Assembly (NCBI GenBank): GCA_040755975.1
Contig: JBFLZY010000128.1
Coordinates: 1-5,670, forward strand
Source of the DNA: JAIMBK01 sp040755975
GTDB taxonomy: Bacteria > Bacillota > Desulfotomaculia > Desulfotomaculales > Nap2-2B
Direction of reading: 5' to 3'
DNA: 5,670 nucleotides
Below, piece after piece: positions 1 through 4,395 of this stretch. The notes under the pieces are model-generated. The model was not told the DNA's origin and ran no database searches. It saw nothing but the letters and a program-made list of their open reading frames with translations. A program made the position numbers and the translations under genes. Numbering within the stretch: the first letter of the stretch is position 1; every line of letters begins with the position of its first letter.

Positions 1-488
1 CCCATGTCCTTGCCCGAAGAAAACACGTAGGCGTCCTCGATGCTGGTGTTGATGTACATCACCCGGGAAACTACGTAATCGTCATCGGACATCCCGTGAT
101 CCTCGCCTTTTTTCTTGGGAGCGACAAAATACCGCCAGACCAGGGGCGGGCAAAATACGTTGACGCCCGGGTTGGTGGGGATTTCCTCGTCGTAGACAAT
201 GTTAAAGTGCTCGACCAAAAAATCTTCTACCTTTTCCTTGGCTGCCGCATTTTTATTTTGAAACATAATCTGCAAGGCGTAATAATCCCTGTAGTCGGGA
301 TAAAGGCCGTAAACCGCAAAACCCCCGCCCAGGCCGTTTCCCCGCACTTTAATATTCTTAATGGCGTTGATGGCCATTTCCCCGCCAAATCTTTTGCCGC
401 TGATGTCCATTACCCCAAAGAGACCGCAGGCTTCGTGATCTTTGTCCGGTAAATGCCTTCCGCCGGCAAAAAATCTTTTGGCGAGCAT
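1..488 (-). CDS. Glutamate synthase glutamine amidotransferase subunit (class II GATase, GltB1-like), 3' end outside window
   Basis: This is the N-terminal part (162 complete codons) of a class-II glutamine amidotransferase. It hydrolyses glutamine and passes the ammonia to the synthase subunit, which makes glutamate from 2-oxoglutarate. The protein begins MLAKRFFAGG, then has HEACGLFGVM around residues 18-27. Cys21 is the expected N-terminal nucleophile, so the first 20 residues are probably a propeptide removed by self-cleavage, as known in this family. The motif KVRGNGLGGGFAVYG (about residues 47-61) fits the conserved glutamine-binding segment. The stand-alone form, rather than a fusion to the synthase, is typical of the split, archaeal-type glutamate synthase of anaerobic Firmicutes. 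The ATG directly follows the TAA of the upstream oxidoreductase with no spacer (TAAATG), with only a weak G-rich ribosome site, so translation is probably coupled. The family assignment is secure; the rest of the protein and the GltB2/GltB3 subunits are expected past the left edge. Confidence 0.88.
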   Translation of the reverse strand, partial: MLAKRFFAGGRHLPDKDHEACGLFGVMDISGKRFGGEMAINAIKNIKVRGNGLGGGFAVYGLYPDYRDYYALQIMFQNKNAAAKEKVEDFLVEHFNIVYDEEIPTNPGVNVFCPPLVWRYFVAPKKKGEDHGMSDDDYVVSRVMYINTSIEDAYVFSSGKDM

Positions 489-1784
489 TTACACCACCCC
501 CAAAAGGACGTCGTTCTGCAACAACCGCCACCGCAACTCTTCCGGCAGGTTGCCGTACCCGAAATTATTCTCGAGAAGCTCCTGCGCAAAGCCGCGCACA
601 TCGATTTTTTCGCGCATCAGTTTAAGCAATATTCCCGCCCGGGCCACTTCGCCCACCAGGATAAAACCACGGATCCGGCCGTCCTGAAGGGCAAATTTCC
701 GGTACACCGCCTTTTCCTTGTCTTTATCTAACCTGCTGATTACCGTGTACTCACCGGCATTATCCCCGGTTACGTTGACCCCGGCGTTGATTATGTAAAC
801 GCCAAAGAAGTGGGTGGCGTTCATGCCGGTTCCCCACGTATATTCCCGCGGCCGGCCGGCCATGTTGCAGCCGGCGATCCTTCCCCCGACGTAGGCGTTC
901 GGCCACAGGGGCAGCAGCCGGGGCGTGCCGGTCACGAAGTCGTAGGCCTCGGCGCAGTCGCCGCAGGCGTAAACGTCCGGAACGGAAGTCTGCATCCGTT
1001 GATCCACCACGATGCCCCGGTTAATCTTGATCCCGGTACCCTTCACCAGTTCCACCCGGGGAACGACGCCTACGGCGACGATCAAAAGGTCCGCGGGAAT
1101 CACCCGGCCGTCTGTCAAAGTGACCCCCCGTACAGCGTCTTCGCCGTGGATCTCTTTAATTGTGGTCTTTGTGGATATTTCCACGCCGTTTTCCCGGAAC
1201 AGGTTCTCAACGAGCGCCGATGTGGTTTCGTCAACCACCGGCGCCAGCACTCTTTCGGCCAGTTCCAGCACGCAAACGTCGAGACCTTTCTTTTTGCACA
1301 CCTCCGCAGCCATCAGGCCGATCACGCCGCCGCCGAGAATAACCGCGTTTTTTGCCCCGGCCAGCGCTTTTTCAATCCCCAAAACGTCATTTAAACTTAA
1401 AAAAGTGAAGACATTTCCCTTATTCAGGCCGGAAAGGGGCGGCAGAAAAGGCCTCCCGCCGGTGGCCAGGAGAAGTTTTCCGTACCCGAGCCGTTCGCCG
1501 CCGGCAAGCGCTACTTCCTTGCGGGTAAAATCCACCCCCACCGCCGCTTTGCCTAAAAAAGGGGTAACCCCGTATTTTTCGTAAAAATCCGGCGGCCGGT
1601 AATCCATCCCGGCGCGGTCGATTTTTCCATCCAGGTAATAGGGGATCAGGGCCCGGGAATAAACGTGGTGGGCTTCTTCTGAAACCAGCGCAAGCGAACC
1701 CTCTTTGTCCACTTCCCTGATGGCCTCGACGCACCCCACGGCGCCTGCGGAGTTGCCGATAATCAGGTAAGCAAATTTGCTCAT
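489..1784 (-). CDS. FAD-dependent NAD(P)H oxidoreductase, probable electron-input subunit of glutamate synthase
   Basis: A 431-residue flavoprotein of the pyridine nucleotide-disulfide oxidoreductase superfamily. Residues 7-17 (LIIGNSAGAVG) form the FAD-binding Rossmann start. LLLATGGRP (105-112) is the ATG hinge. VILGGGVIGLMAAE (148-161) is the NAD(P)H-binding Rossmann motif. YACGDCAE (272-279) is the second FAD-contact motif. No redox-active CxxxxC pair is seen near the first Rossmann fold, so this is not a true disulfide reductase; it resembles NirB- and rubredoxin-reductase-type enzymes. Start: the ATG at 1784 is preceded by GAGGGGG seven bases upstream, and it overlaps the ferredoxin stop by four bases (ATGA). 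An upstream in-frame ATG at 1877 would add 31 residues lying inside the ferredoxin gene and is rejected. Position between a ferredoxin and a glutamate synthase subunit suggests that it carries electrons between NAD(P)H and the ferredoxin. Similar ferredoxin/oxidoreductase pairs sit beside carbon monoxide dehydrogenases in carboxydotrophs, so the family alone does not fix the role. Confidence 0.88.
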   Translation of the reverse strand: MSKFAYLIIGNSAGAVGCVEAIREVDKEGSLALVSEEAHHVYSRALIPYYLDGKIDRAGMDYRPPDFYEKYGVTPFLGKAAVGVDFTRKEVALAGGERLGYGKLLLATGGRPFLPPLSGLNKGNVFTFLSLNDVLGIEKALAGAKNAVILGGGVIGLMAAEVCKKKGLDVCVLELAERVLAPVVDETTSALVENLFRENGVEISTKTTIKEIHGEDAVRGVTLTDGRVIPADLLIVAVGVVPRVELVKGTGIKINRGIVVDQRMQTSVPDVYACGDCAEAYDFVTGTPRLLPLWPNAYVGGRIAGCNMAGRPREYTWGTGMNATHFFGVYIINAGVNVTGDNAGEYTVISRLDKDKEKAVYRKFALQDGRIRGFILVGEVARAGILLKLMREKIDVRGFAQELLENNFGYGNLPEELRWRLLQNDVLLGVV

Positions 1785-2233
1785 CCATGAACCCCCTCGG
1801 CTTCTTGATAAATCAGCGCACCGTTCGGACAGTGGCGCACGCAATACGGAAAATCCAGCCCGGTGCACAGGTCGCATTTAACCACCCGGTTCTCTTTTTC
1901 ATTAATCAGCACGCAGCCGTAAGGGCAGGCCATTACGCAGCTATAGCAGCCGACGCACCGCGCGCGGTCGTGCACGACCCGCCCTGTCTCCCGGTCTTTG
2001 GTCAGGGCGCCGCTGATGCAGGCAAAGACGCAGTCCGGCTCGGCGCAGTGCCGGCACGAAAAGGCAAAGGTCAAAGGCAGCCTTTCCTCCACCAGCAGCC
2101 TGGGCAGCGGCTTCGGCTGCTCGTGAAAAAACGCCTTGAAGATGTTTTTGGAACGCGAGTGGGCTACCGCGCACCAGATCTCGCACAAGTGGCAGCCGAT
2201 GCAAACTTCCGGCTTGACCAAAACCCTTCCCAT
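1781..2233 (-). CDS. Four-cluster [4Fe-4S] ferredoxin (CooF/HycB-type), probable electron carrier of glutamate synthase
   Basis: A 150-residue soluble iron-sulfur protein with sixteen cysteines in four groups. They are CIGCHLCEIWC (residues 11-21), CRHCAEPDCVFAC, CVGCYSCVMACP, and CDLCTGLDFPYCVRHCP near the C-terminus. This spacing is the pattern of the four-cluster electron-transfer subunits related to CooF, HycB and DmsB, with four [4Fe-4S] clusters. No signal peptide or membrane segment is seen, so it should be cytoplasmic. The start chosen is ATG at 2233, preceded by GGAGGG at eight bases; a TTG six codons further upstream overlaps that ribosome site and is unlikely. The gene overlaps the oxidoreductase by four bases (ATGA), so the two are almost certainly co-translated and act as a pair. 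The likely job is to move electrons between the flavoprotein and the FMN/Fe-S synthase subunit of the split glutamate synthase. That partner is inferred from context, since the family serves many oxidoreductases. Confidence 0.88.
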   Translation of the reverse strand: MGRVLVKPEVCIGCHLCEIWCAVAHSRSKNIFKAFFHEQPKPLPRLLVEERLPLTFAFSCRHCAEPDCVFACISGALTKDRETGRVVHDRARCVGCYSCVMACPYGCVLINEKENRVVKCDLCTGLDFPYCVRHCPNGALIYQEAEGVHG

Positions 2234-2241
2234 CAAAATTT

Positions 2242-2247
2242 CCCTCC
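2242..2247 (-). promoter_or_regulatory. Ribosome binding site of the ferredoxin gene
   Basis: GGAGGG on the minus strand, eight bases before the ATG at 2233. It decides the start of the ferredoxin over the upstream TTG at 2251. Confidence 0.75.
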
Positions 2248-2336
2248 CCAAAAACTGTAGCGAAACTTTCCTTCGTCTCTTTCTTTGGTATCTTCTTTTT
2301 TGAACCTATCGCCCTTCTTGTCTTTGTCCCCTTATC

Positions 2337-2376
2337 CTTTGTGCCTGTGTGCCTTTGTGCCTCTGTGCCTTTGCAC
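2337..2376. repeat. 8-bp tandem repeat, five units, in the ferredoxin leader
   Basis: On the plus strand five consecutive 8-base units are read: CTTTGTGC, CTGTGTGC, CTTTGTGC, CTCTGTGC and CTTTGCAC, the last one diverged. In the transcribed (minus) strand this gives GCACAAAG-like units. The rest of the stretch down to the ferredoxin ribosome site (2336-2248) is strongly purine-rich on the minus strand, and I see no convincing sigma-A promoter in it. Similar low-complexity repeats occur between genes in many bacteria. Function unknown; such a repeat could vary in copy number by slippage. Confidence 0.8.
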
Positions 2377-2378
2377 CC

Positions 2379-2410
2379 AAAAAAATAGCCCACGGCAGGT
2401 TAACCGTGAG
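2379..2410 (-). terminator. Intrinsic terminator between glnA copy 1 and the ferredoxin operon (second of two)
   Basis: On the minus strand CTCACGG (2410-2404) pairs with CCGTGGG (2395-2389) to give 7 bp including one G-T wobble. The loop is eight bases, and after CTA comes a run of seven T (2385-2379). A competing hairpin is possible: AACCGT (2428-2423) can pair with ACGGTT (2407-2402), which would consume most of the left arm of this terminator. Confidence 0.72.
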
Positions 2411-2429
2411 ACACTGTCCAAAACGGTTC

Positions 2430-2504
2430 AAAAAAAGGACGCCTTAAAGAAAAATTTGCAAAGAACAGCCGACAGTATCCTGATTTTTCCTGCGCGTGGG
2501 CGCC
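2430..2504 (-). terminator. Long terminator overlapping the second ANTAR-like hairpin
   Basis: On the minus strand GGCGCC (2504-2499) can pair with GGCGTCC (2443-2437, one bulged T), directly followed by seven T (2436-2430). Inside it AGGAAAAAT (2491-2483) pairs with ATTTTTCTT (2455-2447) over nine positions with one G-T wobble, so the whole forms one long interrupted hairpin. A variant outer stem, ACGC with GCGT, is also possible. The left arm at 2504-2499 is part of the loop and right arm of the hairpin at 2511-2498, so the two structures exclude each other. Pairing was worked out by eye, without energy calculation. Confidence 0.55.
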
Positions 2505-2536
2505 GTTGCCCTGCTTATGGCACTTCTTTGAGCCAT
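2498..2536 (-). promoter_or_regulatory. Candidate ANTAR-protein target: paired hexaloop hairpins upstream of the ferredoxin/glutamate synthase operon
   Basis: Two consecutive hairpins are read on the minus strand. The first is ATGGCTC (2536-2530), loop AAAGAA, GTGCCAT (2523-2517), with one T-T mismatch in the stem. The second is GGGC (2511-2508), loop AACGGC, GCCC (2501-2498). Both loops are six bases with A at position 1 and G at position 4. This is the known recognition rule for ANTAR-domain antiterminators such as EutV and NasR, which bind two such hairpins and stop an overlapping terminator from forming. The second hairpin shares bases with the terminator at 2504-2430, as that mechanism requires. 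Clostridial glnA is known to be controlled by an ANTAR protein (NitR), which fits the nitrogen genes on both sides. No ANTAR protein gene is in the window. Alternative: chance hairpins in a 3' untranslated region. Confidence 0.6.
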
Positions 2537-2538
2537 TA

Positions 2539-2557
2539 TGCAAAGTTCGGGTTTGCA
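2539..2557 (-). other. Small hairpin just after the glnA copy 1 stop codon
   Basis: On the minus strand TGCAAA pairs perfectly with TTTGCA around the seven-base loop CCCGAAC, eight bases after the stop codon. There is no T-run, so it is not a terminator. It stands directly before the two hexaloop hairpins and may be part of that structured region or protect the glnA mRNA 3' end. Confidence 0.5.
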
Positions 2558-2565
2558 GTTCAAAT

Positions 2566-4124
2566 TCAATACTTCGTCAGGTATTCATCCAGTTCCCAGG
2601 GGTGTACCTGAATGCGGTACCGCTCCCATTCAATTCTTTTCGCTTCCATAAAACGGTCCAGGACGTGCGGCCCCAGCGCTTCCTTAATCAGCTCATCCCT
2701 GGCCAGCTCGTCCAGCGCCTCCGCCAGGCTTTCCGGCAGGCTCCCGATCCCCAGCTGCTCCCGCTCTTNNNNNNNNNNNNNNNNNNNNNNNNNNNNNNNN
2801 NNNNNNNNNNNNNNNNNNNNNNNNNNNNNNNNNNNNNNNNNNNNNNNNNNNNNNNNNNNNNNNNNNNNGCTTCCATAAAACGGTCCAGGACGTGCGGCCC
2901 CAGCGCTTCCTTAATCAGCTCATCCCTGGCCAGCTCGTCCAGCGCCTCCGCCAGGCTTTCCGGCAGGCTCCCGATCCCCAGCTGCTCCCGCTCTTCCGGG
3001 GACATCGCGTATATATTCCGGTCGCAGGGCAGGGGGGGCTTGATCCGGCTTTTAATCCCGGCCAGGCCGGCTTTCAAGCAAACAGCCAGCGCCAGGTAAG
3101 GGTTGCAGGAAGGATCCGGGCTTCTTAATTCGATCCTGGTCGACTGGCCTCTTTTCGCCGGCACCCGGATCAGCGGGCTGCGGTTGCGCTGCGACCAGGC
3201 GATATACACAGGCGCCTCGTAACCGGAAACCAGCCTCTTATAAGAATTTACCGTTGGGTTGGTAATGGCCGTAATGGCCCGGATGTGCTTCATTATCCCG
3301 CCGATATAGTAAAGACAGGTATCGCTTAACTGCAGCGGAGTGCCGGGATCGTAAAAAGCGTTTACGCCGTCTTTCGTCAGCGACTGGTTTAAATGCATGC
3401 CCGAGCCCGGGATGCCCATAATCGGCTTGGGCATGAAGGTGGCGTGCAGGCCGTGGCGCTGGGCAATGGTGCGCACCACAAACCGGAAGGTGGCAATGCG
3501 ATCGGCCGTTTCCAAAGCATCGGCATATTTAAAATCAATCTCGTGCTGGCCGGGGGCCACTTCGTGGTGCGAAGCCTCTACCTCAAAGCCCAGTTCGTCA
3601 AGCGTCAAAACCATATCCCGCCGGGCGTCTTCGCCCAGGTCTACCGGCGTGAGGTCGAAATAACCGGCCCGGTCGTGCGTCGTGGTTGTCGGACGCCCGT
3701 CGCTGTCGATATGAAACAGGAAAAACTCTGCTTCCGGGCCCACGTTCATGGTGAAGCCCATTTCTTTTGCCTCGTTGATCGCTCTTTTGAGTATATAACG
3801 GGGATCGCCAATAAAGGGTTCGCCGTCGGCGGTGTATATATCGCAGATCAGCCGGGCCACCGCCCCATCCCGGGGACGCCAGGGAAAAACAACAAATGTG
3901 GAGGGGTCCGGCCGAAGATACATATCCGATTCCTCAATCCGGACAAAACCTTCGATGGACGAACCGTCAAACATCAATTCTCCGGCTAAAGCCTTGTCCA
4001 ACTGTTCCACCGTAATGGACACATTTTTCAGCACTCCAAAAATGTCGGTAAACTGCAGGCGAACAAACTTTACTCCCAATTCTTTGGCCATTTTCTGCAC
4101 GTCATCGGCAGTTAAGCGCACCAC
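2566..4124 (-). CDS. glnA: Glutamine synthetase type I-alpha (copy 1), intact once the false assembly gap is removed
   Basis: This enzyme makes glutamine from glutamate, ammonium and ATP as a cytoplasmic dodecamer. Removing the 227 false bases (one copy of the 127-bp overlap plus 100 N) leaves 1332 bases encoding 443 residues, collinear with Bacillus GlnA (444). The restored C-terminus reads EWERYRIQVHPWELDEYLTKY. Motifs are MFDGSSIEGFVRIEESDM (51-68), metal ligands in GPEAEFF (129-135), HHEVAPGQHEID (186-197), GSGMH (240-244), the flap GYEAP with Glu303, and RNRSPLIRVPAKRG (313-326). Arg62, which in Bacillus mediates glutamine feedback inhibition, is present; the short GSI-alpha form lacks the adenylylated GSI-beta layout. 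The flap reads LVSGYEAP, with Ser300 where Pro is usual. Start: GTG at 4124, six bases after AAGGAGAGG; the in-frame ATG at 4145 lies upstream of that site and has none of its own. It is about 75% identical to the neighbouring copy. A structured leader with a terminator precedes it. Confidence 0.93.
2642..2768. repeat. 127-bp exact direct repeat, left copy (assembly overlap)
   Basis: Identical base for base to 2869-2995 and ending exactly at the run of N. It encodes a stretch of the glnA C-terminal region. Both copies touch the gap, and 127 is a standard largest k-mer length in de Bruijn assemblers, so this is an unmerged contig overlap rather than a genomic duplication. Confidence 0.95.
2769..2868. 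other. Scaffold gap of exactly 100 N
   Basis: One hundred undetermined bases, a conventional placeholder length. Since the flanks overlap by 127 bp, the true gap is probably minus 127, meaning that no sequence is missing. With the repeat it adds 227 bases, not a multiple of three, and so creates an apparent frameshift in glnA. Confidence 0.97.
2869..2995. repeat. 127-bp exact direct repeat, right copy (assembly overlap)
   Basis: Second copy of the sequence at 2642-2768, starting at the first base after the N run. The reading frame of glnA runs into this copy from the right. Keeping only one copy joins the frame to the natural C-terminus and stop at 2568-2566. Confidence 0.95.
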
Positions 4125-4130
4125 TAAATA

Positions 4131-4139
4131 CCTCTCCTT
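4131..4139 (-). promoter_or_regulatory. Ribosome binding site of glnA copy 1
   Basis: AAGGAGAGG on the minus strand, followed by six bases (TATTTA) and the GTG at 4124. It lies inside any reading frame begun at the ATG at 4145, which is why the GTG start is preferred. The resulting N-terminus (MVRLTADDVQ) aligns with Bacillus GlnA without a gap. Confidence 0.82.
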
Positions 4140-4162
4140 CTTCATCTGGGGACAAACTTACG

Positions 4163-4222
4163 AAAAAAGGCCCCATCACCAGGTAAGCCGTCACTAAGGC
4201 TGCTTACCCGCTGGTCAAGGCC
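4163..4222 (-). terminator. Terminator in the leader of glnA copy 1 (attenuator)
   Basis: On the minus strand GGCC (4222-4219), CCA (4214-4212) and GGTAAGC (4208-4202) pair with GCTTACC (4188-4182), TGG (4181-4179) and GGCC (4172-4169). Wobble pairs fill part of the space between, and six T follow (4168-4163). It lies between the promoter and the start codon of the same gene, about 24 bases before the ribosome site. It must therefore act as a conditional attenuator, or glnA would not be expressed from that promoter. Confidence 0.82.
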
Positions 4223-4254
4223 TCTTTGCCCCCAACGGTACTTCGTCGTACCAT
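4217..4254 (-). promoter_or_regulatory. Candidate antitermination leader of glnA copy 1: two hexaloop hairpins overlapping the terminator
   Basis: The first hairpin on the minus strand is ATGGTAC (4254-4248), loop GACGAA, GTACCGT (4241-4235), seven pairs including one wobble. The second is GGGGC (4232-4228), loop AAAGAG, GCCTT (4221-4217), three G-C pairs plus two wobbles. Its right arm is the left arm of the terminator at 4222-4163, so only one of the two can form. This layout matches ANTAR-protein antitermination leaders. The second loop obeys the A1/G4 rule; the first has G at position 4 but G rather than A at position 1, which weakens the case. The weak second stem suggests that termination is the default and that a bound protein is needed for read-through. 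I see none of the conserved cores of the T-box, the cyanobacterial glnA RNA or other common riboswitches. Confidence 0.48.
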
Positions 4255-4277
4255 ATAGTTTTTAATAGCTAGTCAGT

Positions 4278-4286
4278 ATTATAGCA
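4278..4286 (-). promoter_or_regulatory. Extended -10 promoter of glnA copy 1
   Basis: TGCTATAAT on the minus strand is a perfect extended -10 element (TGnTATAAT) in an AT-rich stretch after the terminator of the upstream gene. No good -35 is found at 16-18 bases; an extended -10 can act without one. The transcript would start near 4271, about 17 bases before the first leader hairpin. No GlnR/TnrA-type box or sigma-54 site is seen nearby. Confidence 0.7.
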
Positions 4287-4332
4287 TATAATTTTCAAAA
4301 AGAAAGCTTTTTTGATAAAAAATTTGGCGCGG

Positions 4333-4375
4333 AAAAAATACCCTTTCATAACTCGCAAAAGGGGTACGAAAGGGT
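4333..4375 (-). terminator. Intrinsic terminator of glnA copy 2
   Basis: On the minus strand ACCCTTTC (4375-4368) pairs perfectly with GAAAGGGT (4347-4340) around a 20-base loop. One A and six T (4338-4333) follow. It begins about 20 bases after the glnA copy 2 stop codon and separates the two glnA transcription units. Confidence 0.85.
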
Positions 4376-4395
4376 TGGAGGATGGAAAAATTTAT

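Noticed and set aside
1785..1877. N-terminal extension of the oxidoreductase from an ATG at 1877
   Set aside because: The extra 31 residues lie entirely inside the ferredoxin gene, in the region coding its last cysteine group, and the ATG at 1784 has a good ribosome site and an FAD motif close to the start.
96..2260. Plus-strand open frames opposite the glutamate synthase operon (for example 96-452, 810-1394 and 1787-2260)
   Set aside because: They are antisense shadows of well-supported minus-strand genes. They lack convincing ribosome sites and show no recognisable protein family.
2337..2376. CRISPR array
   Set aside because: Units are 8 bp with no spacers between them; this is a simple tandem repeat.
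2642..2995. A genuine duplication or a frameshifted glnA pseudogene
   Set aside because: The repeat is exact, 127 bp long, and touches a 100-N gap on both sides; collapsing it gives an intact 443-residue GlnA. An assembly overlap explains everything.
4125..4145. ATG at 4145 as the start of glnA copy 1
   Set aside because: It has no ribosome site of its own, while the strong AAGGAGAGG lies downstream of it and is spaced correctly for the GTG at 4124. The GTG start also gives the normal family length.
4125..4275. T-box, cyanobacterial glnA RNA or another common riboswitch in the glnA leader
   Set aside because: None of the conserved core sequences of these classes that I know is visible. Only the hairpin/terminator architecture is supported.
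4278..4298. Promoter made of TTGAAA (4298-4293) and TATAAT (4283-4278)
   Set aside because: The spacing is only nine bases, far too short for sigma-A. The extended -10 reading of the same TATAAT is kept instead.
4287..4395. GlnR/TnrA operator or sigma-54 promoter before glnA copy 1
   Set aside because: No TGTnAn7TnACA-like box and no TGGCAC-N5-TTGC pattern is present on the minus strand here.
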